This document shows, piece by piece, positions 44,411 to 54,000 of a stretch of DNA of 64,000 bases. Location: the NCBI GenBank assembly GCA_947496705.1, contig CANMDW010000026.1, forward strand, positions 1 to 64,000. The letters run 5' to 3'. Numbering within the stretch: the stretch's first letter is position 1; the number at the start of each line of letters is the position of its first letter. A model generated the notes under the pieces. The model made no database searches. It saw nothing but the letters and a program-made list of their open reading frames with translations, and was not told the DNA's origin. This DNA is from an uncultured Aquimarina sp. (lineage in GTDB: Bacteria > Bacteroidota > Bacteroidia > Flavobacteriales > Flavobacteriaceae). The translations under genes and the position numbers were made by a program.

Positions 44411-44776
44411 TCAGCCACCAATTCGTTTCAGGGCGTTTTCAGTAAAATCTTCATCGGCCAACTCCACCTCAAAGTTGTAGTCGGAAAAAAGTAATGTCGT
44501 TTCCTTACCATTTTGATGATTGGTCATTACCATTTTTCTAGACCTTCAATGTTTGTTCTTATATTGTTTGTAATCACTGTGAACCAAGGTTTTTAACAAC
44601 TCATTTTTGCGGTCATAGAACTCAATTTTTTCTACTCGATATCCTTTGCTTTTATTGTATGAGGTTAATCTACGTGCGTAACCAGACTTTGGGTCTACAG
44701 GGTCTTGCTCTACAACAAGTAATCCCTCTTTTTCTTTGATGAATTTGTAGGTGTACTTCTCCACTTCATCAGATGA
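44411..44776 (-). pseudogene. C-terminal part of a LolA-like outer-membrane lipoprotein-sorting protein, with in-frame TGA
   Basis: The reading SSDEVEKYTYKFIKEKEGLL, DPKSGYARRLTSYNKSKGYR, KIEFYDRKNELLKTLVHSDY continues to QYKNKH, then a TGA (about 44546), and goes on in the same frame with RSRKMVMTNHQNGKETTLLF and a natural stop at 44411-44413. The family has Trp at the TGA position (TGG to TGA is one base). The N-terminal half is missing, because the segment is fused to the start of an MMPL gene. LolA-like proteins of this group work with RND/MMPL exporters in lipid export. Confidence 0.75.
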
Positions 44777-45120
44777 TAAATCCTCCACATAAAGGTCATC
44801 ATTGTCAACCCTATAGTATGCTGAAAATTGGTTATTTCATCTACATGTGTTGAAAATGGCGTTTTCCAAGCTTTTGCCGTAAGCTCCTCAATAGCCAAAA
44901 GGTTTTCTTTTGTAAATACATCTCCATTTTTAGCGGTAAGTACGATAAAGATGTTATCATCCTTAGTGTATTTTTGTTGCAAACCATCAAAGGCTAAAAG
45001 CTCTGGGTTATCATCACCAAAATAAGCATGATAATCTCCGTCAAACTCCATTTTACCCTGTGATGCAATACCGAATGCCAATAGTACACTGGCAACTAGA
45101 ACACCCCATTTGTATGTAAC
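44777..45120 (-). pseudogene. N-terminal fragment of an MMPL/RND-type exporter
   Basis: The minus strand carries a first membrane helix (WGVLVASVLLAFGIASQG) and the start of the periplasmic loop: DGDYHAYFGDDNPELLAFDG, YTKDDNIFIVLTAKNGDVFT, IEELTAKAWKTPFSTHVDEI and TNFQHT. After a 2-nt insertion it continues RVDNDDLYVEDL, where it joins the LolA-like remnant. MMPL exporters of this group are about 780 residues; about 110 remain. The native start upstream (about 45190) is also out of frame. With the neighbours it shows that a three-gene export operon has collapsed. Confidence 0.75.
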
Positions 45121-45220
45121 TATAAACTCAACCCATTTATTTGATGGTAAATGAGTTCAGTTTTTCTTCTGTTTTTTTAAAGCATCCATATAAAAAATTA
45201 TTGATTAAAATTTTTGCGCT

Positions 45221-46003
45221 TTATTCTAGAATATGTCCTCCTGAGTGATTTAGGATAGTTCCCGTCATATATCCTGCTAGATCTGAGGCAGCAAGAACAA
45301 TGACTTCTGCTGTTTCTTGGGTAGATGGTAGCCTTTTTAAGGCGGTTTTTTGTTGTGCAATAAAACCTTGCATTTCCTCTCTGCTCAACCCCATATTTGC
45401 ACCCATAGTGGTAAAGGTGTAGTCAATGGTTGGTGAATCGGGCATTGCCTCAGACCGTACACCAACAACACGAATCCCTTCAGAACCCCATTCTGTAGCA
45501 AGGCTTTTTACTAAACCCTCAGTAGCTGCATGAGAGGCAGTAAGAGCGGCACTCCATGGGGAACCAACTTTTGCCAAAGTAGAAGTGATGAAGATTATCA
45601 CGCCACTGTTTTGCTTTGACATGATTGGAAATGCTGCTTTTGCTGTAACAAATTGATTGGCTGTTGTGGTCTTTAAGGGGATTAAGAATTGTTCTAAAGA
45701 CACATCCAAAGCTGGCTTTCCGTGATTATATTCAGCGGGATTTGATGCGCTCAGATTAATAACAATATCCACAGATACGTTTTCACGTTCAAACCAAGCA
45801 AAGTATTGGTTAACTTCATTCTCATTTAATGTGTCTAGCTTTCTAATTTCCCCTAAATCAGTTTCTTCTATACCTTCAACATTAATATCTGAAAGAAATA
45901 TATTTGCTCCATATTTTTTAAATGCCATAGCTACTTTTTGTCCTAAAGCTCCCTTTGCTCCAAAAATTAATGCGTTTTTGTTTTCTAATAATTGATTTTT
46001 CAT
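45221..46003 (-). CDS. SDR-family protein with altered catalytic residues
   Basis: This 260-aa protein has a Rossmann fold (ALIFGAKGALGQKVAMAFKK, then FLSDINVEG, VINLSASNPAEYN, IFITSTLAKVGSPWSA) typical of short-chain dehydrogenases. The cofactor loop is G-A-K-G-A-L-G, close to GxxxGxG. At the active site the usual YxxxK is replaced: TASHAATEGLVKSLATEWGS has His where Lys is expected and Leu where Tyr is expected. It therefore may be non-catalytic or use other residues. It is the second gene of a divergent unit facing the HxlR regulator, a frequent regulator-target arrangement. Confidence 0.83.
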   Translation of the reverse strand: MKNQLLENKNALIFGAKGALGQKVAMAFKKYGANIFLSDINVEGIEETDLGEIRKLDTLNENEVNQYFAWFERENVSVDIVINLSASNPAEYNHGKPALDVSLEQFLIPLKTTTANQFVTAKAAFPIMSKQNSGVIIFITSTLAKVGSPWSAALTASHAATEGLVKSLATEWGSEGIRVVGVRSEAMPDSPTIDYTFTTMGANMGLSREEMQGFIAQQKTALKRLPSTQETAEVIVLAASDLAGYMTGTILNHSGGHILE

Positions 46004-46017
46004 TTTTTGTTCTTTAT

Positions 46018-46260
46018 TTAATTATACTTTATGGCTTCATAGCCAAATGTTTTTCTTATTAAGCTTAGTTGACCTATAGCATAGGACTCTCCATCTATGA
46101 GAAAAGAAATAGTTCCCAAAAGATTATTGTGCTCGATTTTTGGAGAATTCAAAGGAGATGGAGCTGATAATTGCTCCGAAATAAGGTCTGCAAGTCTTTT
46201 TTCTAAAACTGGAGTAATTCTGTCCCAACCCTTAATGATTTGTACTGCTCCAATAAGCAT
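46018..46260 (-). CDS. Small protein of unknown function (80 aa)
   Basis: The protein (MLIGAVQIIKGWDRITPVLE, LISEQLSAPSPLNSPKIEHN, LIDGESYAIGQLSLIRKTFG) has a helical N-terminal half and a beta-rich C-terminal half, with no signal peptide or membrane segment. I recognise no family. It is 14 nt upstream of the SDR gene and divergent from hxlR, so the two are likely one operon under HxlR control. It may be a fragment of a larger gene. Confidence 0.5.
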   Translation of the reverse strand: MLIGAVQIIKGWDRITPVLEKRLADLISEQLSAPSPLNSPKIEHNNLLGTISFLIDGESYAIGQLSLIRKTFGYEAIKYN

Positions 46261-46341
46261 GTAATCGATAAGTCAATTCTCATTTTTCTATATTGATTAT
46301 TATTGTATATTTGACTGGTTGCAAAAAACAACTGGACAAAT

Positions 46342-46395
46342 ATATAAAACTAATTGTATTTAGCAACTAGTTTTATAATAAAATTAGTTTTATAT
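46342..46395. promoter_or_regulatory. Inverted-repeat operator region of the HxlR regulator
   Basis: ATATAAAACTAATT (46342-46355) and AATTAGTTTTATAT (46382-46395) are perfect reverse complements. Between them a second pair, AACTAGTTTTAT (46365-46376) and ATAAAATTAGTT (46378-46389), matches with one mismatch. The core ACTA(A/G)TT thus occurs three times, ending at the hxlR start codon. Autoregulation and control of the divergent SDR unit are inferred. Confidence 0.6.
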
Positions 46396-46819
46396 GAGAA
46401 ATTGTAAATCATATTGTCCGATAAATCAAGCCTTAGAGGTGTTTGGGGATAAATGGACTCTATTGATTATCAGAGACATAATGTTCGATGGTAAGCGTTA
46501 TTTTAGAGAAATGTTGGGTTCTGACGAAAAAATTGCGAGCAATATTTTAACGGATAGATTGAATAAATTAGAAGAATTTGGAATCTTGGTCAAGACCAAG
46601 GATGCACATCATAAGCAGAAAAATGTGTACAGTTTAACCGATAAAGGGATAGAATTAATGCCTGTTATGATAGAGATTGCTCATTGGAGTACCAAACACA
46701 GAAAGGTTTCTGAGAAAGACAGAATTCACGTAAAAGAACTTGTCGATGGAGGGCAGAAGTTACAGGATAAAATGCAAGAAGCACTTCGTTCGGAACTTGA
46801 AAGTGTTTCAAATTCTTAG
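46394..46819 (+). CDS. HxlR-family transcriptional regulator
   Basis: This 141-aa winged-helix protein has the family hallmarks: N-terminal Cys-containing MRNCKSYCPINQALEVFGDK, WTLLIIRDIMFDGKRYFREM, IASNILTDRLNKLEEFGILV, and the wing YSLTDKGIELMPVMIEIAHW. HxlR proteins act as dimers and often sense electrophiles or redox state through the N-terminal Cys. It is divergent from the SDR unit with a shared inverted-repeat operator. Confidence 0.93.
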   Translation: MRNCKSYCPINQALEVFGDKWTLLIIRDIMFDGKRYFREMLGSDEKIASNILTDRLNKLEEFGILVKTKDAHHKQKNVYSLTDKGIELMPVMIEIAHWSTKHRKVSEKDRIHVKELVDGGQKLQDKMQEALRSELESVSNS

Positions 46820-46928
46820 CTTTTAGGATTACAGTCATAATTTCAACACGATAAATCTGGAGGCGTTAACTATTTTAAAAAATAAACTGATAGACAGTTC
46901 CGATAAGCTAAATATCGAAAAAATAACA

Positions 46929-47399
46929 TTGGAACGTGGTGATTTTCTCATTAGAGAGGGAGATATCGCCAAATCTATTTATATAGTTAAAAATGGTTCA
47001 ATGCGGATTTTTAGGAGAACCAAAAATGATGAAATTACGTTTCGTCTTGGGTATCAAGGCTCTTGGATGACCTCATTCTCTTCTTTCCTAACCGGAAACC
47101 CTTCAGAATTCTATATTCAAATGATAAAGAAGAGTTCTTTGTTAGAAGTGAGTAAAGACAATTTTTATGAATTTATAAATTCTGATTCTGAACATACTAC
47201 ATTATGGCTTAAAATGCTCGAAGAATTTGCGGTACAACAAATGGATCGTGAGATTGATTTGTTAACCCGCTCGCCTTATGAACGATACCAGAGATTACTA
47301 GAGAGGAGTCCAAGTGTTTTTCAGGAAATACCCAATAAATATATAGCCTCTTACTTGCGCATGTCACCTGAAACTTTAAGTAGGTTAAAAAAACCTTGA
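46929..47399 (+). CDS. Crp/Fnr-family regulator without a visible ATG start
   Basis: The cyclic-nucleotide-binding-like barrel (GDFLIREGDIAKSIYIVKNG, FRLGYQGSWMTSFSSFLTGN) and the C-terminal helix (YIASYLRMSPETLSRLKKP) fit Bacteroidota Crp/Fnr proteins of about 190 residues. In-frame coding sense extends upstream to about 46830 (INLEALTILKNKLIDSSDKL), but no ATG is present there. Translation may start at TTG 46929 or another non-ATG codon, or the gene has lost its start. Effector ligand unknown. Confidence 0.72.
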   Translation: MERGDFLIREGDIAKSIYIVKNGSMRIFRRTKNDEITFRLGYQGSWMTSFSSFLTGNPSEFYIQMIKKSSLLEVSKDNFYEFINSDSEHTTLWLKMLEEFAVQQMDREIDLLTRSPYERYQRLLERSPSVFQEIPNKYIASYLRMSPETLSRLKKP

Positions 47400-47465
47400 C
47401 TTCAATCAATGTTTTTTACATTGAAAGATGGGATTTTTGTTATCTCATTTAAACAAAACTTTTCA

Positions 47466-48341
47466 ATGCTAAACGATAAAGAAAATAACAACCAAGATTT
47501 GTCAATCTTATTGAGTACTGATTTTAAAAGTCTGGAGGTTACTGTAGATAAAGGAGTGGCATTTATAACTTTTAATCATGGGGATATTAACATTTTGGAT
47601 ATGGTATCTGTGATGGAACTAGTACAATTAGCTGAACTTCTTGAAAAGGATCCCATGGTTAAAGTGATTGTATTTCAAAGTAGCAATCCTGATTACTTTC
47701 TGTCCCATGCAGATTTCAAGCTGTTACAAGAATTTAGGGATCAAGGCGCATATGATTCCAATGAAATGCCTCTTTATTCGGGCCTATTGGAAAAATTCAG
47801 AACAATGCCCAAAGCTACCATTGCCAAAATCCAAGGTCGAGCAAGAGGTGGCGGTGCCGAATTCGTTATGGCCATGGACATGAGCTTCGGTGAAATTGGA
47901 AAAGCTTTTTTATCGCAAATGGAGATCATTGTCGGAATCCTACCAGGCGGTGGCGCTGCGCAATATCTGGCACGAAAAATTGGACGTTCCCGTGCAATGG
48001 AAATCTGTTTGGGTGGAGGTGATTTCTCTGCGTTGGAAGCTGAAAAATATGGATACATCAACAGAGCGCTATCTTCCATAGAAATAAATTCATTTGTTGA
48101 TGAACTGGCTTACCGAATAGCATCTTATCCGACTAAAGCCATATCACTTAATAAAGCCGCAGTAAATCTTTTTGAGGAAGGGCGTTCCGAAGAATTCATT
48201 ACTTCCAACGCATGGTTTGCCGAATTGGTCAAAGCACAACACTTTAATAACAGAGTCGAAACTTTTTTAGCTAAAGGCGGACAGACTAGTAAAGGTGAAT
48301 TGGTCAATTGGAGTGAATGGGCTTTGAAATTAGAAATTTAA
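47466..48341 (+). CDS. Enoyl-CoA hydratase/isomerase-family protein
   Basis: I start at ATG 47466 (291 aa); an earlier start at 47409 adds only 19 residues with no family match. The crotonase fold is seen in KVIVFQSSNPDYFLSHADF (first oxyanion strand), KATIAKIQGRARGGGAEFVM (second oxyanion glycines) and ILPGGGAAQYLARKIGRSRA, followed by SALEAEKYGYINRAL. Family members act on acyl-CoA thioesters. It follows the Crp/Fnr gene by 66 nt. The specific reaction is not evident. Confidence 0.83.
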   Translation: MLNDKENNNQDLSILLSTDFKSLEVTVDKGVAFITFNHGDINILDMVSVMELVQLAELLEKDPMVKVIVFQSSNPDYFLSHADFKLLQEFRDQGAYDSNEMPLYSGLLEKFRTMPKATIAKIQGRARGGGAEFVMAMDMSFGEIGKAFLSQMEIIVGILPGGGAAQYLARKIGRSRAMEICLGGGDFSALEAEKYGYINRALSSIEINSFVDELAYRIASYPTKAISLNKAAVNLFEEGRSEEFITSNAWFAELVKAQHFNNRVETFLAKGGQTSKGELVNWSEWALKLEI

Positions 48342-48350
48342 AAATATCCC

Positions 48351-49052
48351 TTACTGTTTTAAAAACTCATTGACATTCATTTTGTATAGTTTACCTATAG
48401 GAATGACATTTTCATCGATTAATATCCGATTTCCCTCAACACTTTTGATATGAGCTAATGCGACAGCAAATGATTTGTGAACTTGCATAAAACCATTTTC
48501 GGATAACATCGATAACGTATCAGAAAATTTTTCACGAACTGTATGTGTTCCATTAGTTGTTTTAACCTTAGTATAGTTACTTGCAGCCTCTATATATTGG
48601 ATAGTTTCTAAGTTTACTTGAGTGATTTTTTTATTCTCACGAAGAAAAACACTCTTTACAGGTTCTTTTTTCCCATCTATTGCTTGAGGCATCACACTAG
48701 TAGTCGAGCTGATAGTCTTATTAACTGCTTTAAGAAAACGTTCAAATCCGAAAGGTTTTAACAGATAATCAATCACGTTTAATTCATAGCCTTCAAGGGC
48801 ATATTCTTGATAGGCTGTAGTAACAATGACCTTGGGAGCTACAGATAATGTTTTTAAGAACTCGAAACCCTTTAATTTTGGCATGTTCAAATCCAGAAAA
48901 ATTAAATCTACTTCATATTCATTCAAATATTGGAGTGCTTCTAAGGCGCTATAACAATTTTTTTGCAATTCCATATTGGGAAGCAGTTCGCAATACTCCA
49001 TTATAATTTTGTGGGCTATATGTTCATCGTCAATGATTAAATATCGTATCAT
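48351..49052 (-). CDS. LytTR response regulator
   Basis: This 233-aa protein has a receiver domain (YLIIDDEHIAHKII, LIFLDLNMPKLKGFEFLKTL with the phospho-Asp in FLDLN, VIDYLLKPFGFERF) and a C-terminal LytTR domain (IQYIEAASNYTKVKTTNGTH, FMQVHKSFAVALAHI). Its start overlaps the end of the histidine kinase gene by 4 nt, so they are a cognate pair. The ABC transporter/M1 genes that begin about 1 kb away on the other strand are likely targets; this pairing is frequent in Flavobacteriia. Confidence 0.92.
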   Translation of the reverse strand: MIRYLIIDDEHIAHKIIMEYCELLPNMELQKNCYSALEALQYLNEYEVDLIFLDLNMPKLKGFEFLKTLSVAPKVIVTTAYQEYALEGYELNVIDYLLKPFGFERFLKAVNKTISSTTSVMPQAIDGKKEPVKSVFLRENKKITQVNLETIQYIEAASNYTKVKTTNGTHTVREKFSDTLSMLSENGFMQVHKSFAVALAHIKSVEGNRILIDENVIPIGKLYKMNVNEFLKQ

Positions 49053-49843
49053 TTTAACTCTAAAGATAATTTAACTTTATATATATTGGTATCTACATTA
49101 AAAGAAAGAGCATGCTTATTAGGATATACCAACTCTAATCTTCGTTTTAAGTTTTTTAAACCAATACCTTCCTTATTAGAATCCGGTTGTAACTCAAAAT
49201 TATTTTCAATCTCAAAATTAATTTCATTGTCATTGGCAATTAAATCAATATGAATATAAGCGTTTTTTTCCAGGTTCTCTAGTCCATGTTTAAAAGCATT
49301 CTCTAATAGAATAATGAATAACAAAGGCATTATTTTATAATCAAAATTATCAATTTGATGATTAAATTGTATATCCGATTTTTTATGATAACGAATTTCT
49401 TGAAGTTCGATGTAGTTTTTTAAATATTCCAATTCTTCTCCGAGAGTAACCCAATCTTTTTGCCCCTCATAAATGCCATATCTCATCATATCAGAAAGTT
49501 TGAGTACCATAAGTCTAGCCTTAGAATTCTTCTCCATTAAACCATATAAATTATTAAGTGTATTAAAGAAGAAATGCGGATTCACCTGACTTTTCAGATG
49601 TAATAACTCTGTTTTAGCTTTTTCATTTTTAAGCTCTACAACAGCTTTTATTTGTCTGATAAGCCAGCGTATTAGTAAAAAGAAAAGGAGGATAAAGTAA
49701 AAGAGACTAAATACGGAAAATGCCTCATTATCCTCTCCAAAATAATCATTGGCGATAATAATGAAAAGCCCCATCCCAATCATAAACAAAGGGAGTACCC
49801 ACTTTGGAACAAGTTTTTTATATTTTTTAAAACTCAATTTCAT
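49049..49843 (-). CDS. LytS-type sensor histidine kinase
   Basis: I start at ATG 49843 (264 aa). Two membrane helices lie at about 14-32 and 40-60 (WVLPLFMIGMGLFIIIA, FYFILLFFLLI). The His_kinase domain has LLHLKSQVNPHFFFNTLNNL (conserved His in NPHFFFN), and the ATP-binding part has LFIILLENAFKHGL and GIGLKNLKRRLELVYP. It has no separate sensor domain, so the membrane part probably senses directly. It is translationally coupled to the regulator. Confidence 0.92.
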   Translation of the reverse strand: MKLSFKKYKKLVPKWVLPLFMIGMGLFIIIANDYFGEDNEAFSVFSLFYFILLFFLLIRWLIRQIKAVVELKNEKAKTELLHLKSQVNPHFFFNTLNNLYGLMEKNSKARLMVLKLSDMMRYGIYEGQKDWVTLGEELEYLKNYIELQEIRYHKKSDIQFNHQIDNFDYKIMPLLFIILLENAFKHGLENLEKNAYIHIDLIANDNEINFEIENNFELQPDSNKEGIGLKNLKRRLELVYPNKHALSFNVDTNIYKVKLSLELK

Positions 49844-50056
49844 CCCCAATAATAGGTAAATAAAATTAAGTCATCAAATTAGTTGATAAACATACTCTGA
49901 CCAGGGATGAACGTCAATAGACATTTAATGAAATGACTTCATAGCGCTAGAGAGTCTATGTATCCCACATACTAATCCATTTATCACAATTACTTGAGTA
50001 AATCTAAACATATCTATATGTTCGCTTCAAAATCAATCACTATAAATTAGGAAAGC

Positions 50057-50932
50057 ATGGAACTTATTATCAATAATTTATCGAAAACCTATTCCAATGG
50101 AATACTGGCCTTAAACAATGTGTCTCTTGAGATACCAACAGGTATGTTTGGCTTATTAGGACCAAATGGGGCTGGAAAATCATCATTGATGAGAACTATT
50201 GCAACACTTCAGGAAGCAGATAGCGGAACCGTTACACTAAATGATTTGGACGTTTTGAAACAAAAGAATAAGGTAAGGGAGATTTTGGGTTATTTACCAC
50301 AAGAGTTTGGGTTATACCCTAAAATATCTGCTGAAGTACTCCTAAACCATTTAGGGATTCTAAAAGGACTTACAAATAAGAAAGAACGTAAAGAAGTTGT
50401 AAATGCTCTTTTACATAAAACAAATCTCTACAAGGTTAGAAAACAAAATTTAGGAGGATACTCGGGGGGTATGAAACAACGATTTGGAATAGCACAAGCG
50501 CTTCTTACAAATCCGAAATTACTTATTGTAGATGAACCTACGGCTGGGTTAGACCCAGCAGAAAGAAACAGATTCTATAATCTACTAAGTGAAATTGGCG
50601 AAAACACCATCGTCATTTTATCCACCCATATTGTTGATGATGTAAAAGAATTGTGCACCAATATGGCTATCATAAATAAAGGAGAGGTTTTGTTGAAAGG
50701 AAACCCTTTGGAAATTATAAAAGAAACCGAAGGGAAAGTATATCAAAAAACTATTAAAAAAGATGAGCTTGAAAGCTACAAACAAGAATATAGGGTCATA
50801 GCAGAGAAACTATTTTTAGGAAAACCTGTTATTCATATTCTTAGTGAAAACCATCCAGGAAACAGTTTCAAATTAATTGAATCTAGCTTAGAAGATGTGT
50901 ATTTCTCTCAAATTTTTGGAGGACTTCAATAA
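50057..50932 (+). CDS. ABC transporter ATP-binding protein
   Basis: This 291-aa ATPase has Walker A GPNGAGKSSLM, Q-loop LPQEFGLYPKIS, signature GYSGGMKQR, Walker B LLIVDEPTAGLDPAER and switch His STHIVDD. It resembles the bacitracin/lantibiotic and antimicrobial-peptide exporter ATPases of Bacteroidota. The partner permease begins 75 nt downstream. Its location beside a LytS/LytTR pair fits signal-controlled export or stress response. Confidence 0.95.
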   Translation: MELIINNLSKTYSNGILALNNVSLEIPTGMFGLLGPNGAGKSSLMRTIATLQEADSGTVTLNDLDVLKQKNKVREILGYLPQEFGLYPKISAEVLLNHLGILKGLTNKKERKEVVNALLHKTNLYKVRKQNLGGYSGGMKQRFGIAQALLTNPKLLIVDEPTAGLDPAERNRFYNLLSEIGENTIVILSTHIVDDVKELCTNMAIINKGEVLLKGNPLEIIKETEGKVYQKTIKKDELESYKQEYRVIAEKLFLGKPVIHILSENHPGNSFKLIESSLEDVYFSQIFGGLQ

Positions 50933-51007
50933 TCAATATACTGATAACAAGAAATTATAAAGTCTATCGATTTATTATCCAAAATAGCCTTTTTAAACAA
51001 TAAAACT

Positions 51008-54000
51008 ATGTGGTACGAGATCTTTAAATTCGAAATTAAATACAGATTAAAACGTTTAGATACTTATATATTTTTCGCTTTCTTATTCTTATTTTCATTA
51101 GCTGGTGTTGACTTCGTTTTTGGTGGTATAGATTTGGGACCAATCAAAATGAATTCACCTATAGTTATAGCGAAAACAATGGGTGCAATCACAGGTATCT
51201 TTATGATGATTGCATCTATGGTTATGGGAGTTCCTGTATTACGAGATTTTGAACATAAAATAGAGCCACTAGTATTTATTAATCCAATAAAGAAAAGAGA
51301 TTATTTGCTAGGTAAATTTTTAGGTTCTTTTGCCATTCTTCTCATTATTTTTAGTAGCGTCTTGTTGGGAATAATATTAGGAGACTATATGCCCTGGCGC
51401 AATCCAAACGATTTAATGCCTTTCTATTTTTGGACATATCTTCAGCCTTTTTTGTACGTTGGATTGCCTACTTTATTTTTTGGTGCATCCTTATTTTTTG
51501 TGACTGGAGCTCTAAGTCGTAAGCTAATTGTGGTATACACTCAAGGTGTCATTTTCTTTGTTGTATTCATTTTAAATAAAGCTATTAAAAATGAATTTAT
51601 CCAAGCTGTTTTAGATCCTTTTTCTTTAACAACTATAACAGAAATGACTGAGTTTTGGACTGTAGCAGAACGCAATTCTCAACCTATTCCATTTGATGAT
51701 GTGTTGTTGTACAATAAGATATTCTGGTCTATTCTGGGTGTTATTATCTTAATACTTGGTTACTATAAATTCAATTTCAATGTCGTAAAAAGCAAAGTGC
51801 TCAAAAAAAGTAAACAACTAAATTATGATGGTTTAGATGATGATTCCAATGCCATAAATTCAATACCATCTTTTATCCTTCAGCAGAGTTTTAAATCTCG
51901 TTCTATTCAACTCATCCAGCATTCTTTATTTTATTTTAAATCTATAACCAAAACAGTATCATTCTGGTCTATTGTAATTTGCGGTGTTATTATAATTTTA
52001 ATTAACTCTATTAATTTAGGAACCGTCTATGGGGTAGATAGTTTTCCAACAACTTACTTAATTGTAGAAGAGTTACAAGAGATGTCTTTATATTTTTTCA
52101 TCATCATTCTTGTATTCTATTCCGGAGAATTAATCTGGAAAGAAAGAGATAGTCGTCTTAATTTAATTTATGACGCTGTTCCTATTTCTGACCTCTTGAA
52201 TTTATTGGGTAAGCTTATTGGTCTATCTTTAACTTATGTATTACTGATGTTGGTTTTGATTCTTTCTGGAATCGCTTTTCAAACCTTCAATGGTTATTAC
52301 AAATACGAATTGGATGTTTATTTTTATGGGTTTTTTATAGAAATTTTCCCTTTCTTAATCCTCTATACATTTATCGCTTTTATATTTCAGATTATGACCA
52401 ACAATAAATTTATAGGTCATATAGCTACAATAGCATTTTTTATTATAACTATTGCCTTAGAACTTTTGGGTTATGGACATGATTTGTACAGCTTTGGTGG
52501 TAATAGTTTAGGCACTTATTCAGACATGAACGGGTATGGTCATTTCATGTTGCCTTACATATTGATTAAAACGTATTGGCTTATATTCTGTACTATTCTA
52601 TTTACAATAGCCGCTACTTTAACAGTAAGAGGTACAGAAACCAGTTTCAAAAAACGTTGGAAATTAAGTAAAAGTCGTTTTACAAAATCTCAAGTAAAAA
52701 CGAGTATTATTTCATTCGTGATTTTCGCATTATTAGGCAGCTACATATACTATAATACCAATATTCTGAATCAATATTGGACAAAGACAGAACAATTAAA
52801 ATACAGAGCTGGATATGAAAAATCTTTGAAAAAGTTTGAATATCTACCCCAACCAAAAATTGTGAACGTGAATTTAAAAGTAGAGTTGTATCCTTCAACA
52901 AGAAGCTATACAGCTGAAGGTTATTACATTCTTGTGAATAAAGAAAATATACCTATTCAAAATATTCACGTTCAAAAATTGATAGAATCCCGAGTAGCTA
53001 TAGAGTATATAACTTTTGGAAGTGATGCTACGCTTGACAAACAGTATATGAAATATGACTATCATATTTATATACTAAAAAAAGCCTTGCAACCCGGAGA
53101 TTCTATTAAAATGAAATTCAAGCAAACACTCACTACAAAAGGATTCGAAGAAAGCGGCTCAAATTCTAAGGTTGTAAACAACGGGACATTTTTCAATAAT
53201 AAGGATTTTCCAACATTAGGTTATAACAAAAAGTATGAGCTAACAGACGAAGATGATCGAGAAACTTTTGGTTTAGCTCCAAGAAAAGGCATGGTTGGTA
53301 GAGACCATAAAGTGGAAACCAAAAAAGCAAACTCAGGAAACGATGCAGATAAGATCAATTTTGAAATTGTGATAGGGACATATTTCGACCAAACGGCAAT
53401 TGCACCAGGGAATTTGCAAAAACAATGGACAAAAGACAATCGTAATTATTTTCATTATAAAATGGATAAACCTATGGTAGATTTTTATGCTATCGTATCT
53501 GCGCGTTATGAAGTAAAGAAAGGTATTTGGGCGCCAACTCAGGACAGTTTAAATAATCCCGTTGCTTTGGAAATTTATTATCATAAAGGTCATGAGTATA
53601 ATCTTGATAGAATGATGGAAGCCATGAAAATGTCTTTTGATTATTACAGTACCAATTTTAGCCCGTATCAATATCAACAAATGCGAATTATGGAATTTCC
53701 TCGTTATGCTGAATTTGCACAATCCTTTCCTAATACCGTACCATTTTCTGAATCAATCGGGTTTATGCTAGATATTAATGATGAAACAGATGTAGATATG
53801 GCCTTTTACATCACGGCGCATGAGTTAGCTCACCAATGGTGGGGACTACAGGTTATGGCAGCAAATGTACAAGGTCGACACATGATTTTAGAAACTCTGG
53901 CACAGTATTCAGCACTAATGGTAATGCGACAAAAATATCCAGAAGAAAAAATACAGCAGTTTTTAAGCACTCAGTTGGAATCATACTTTAAAGGAAGGGT

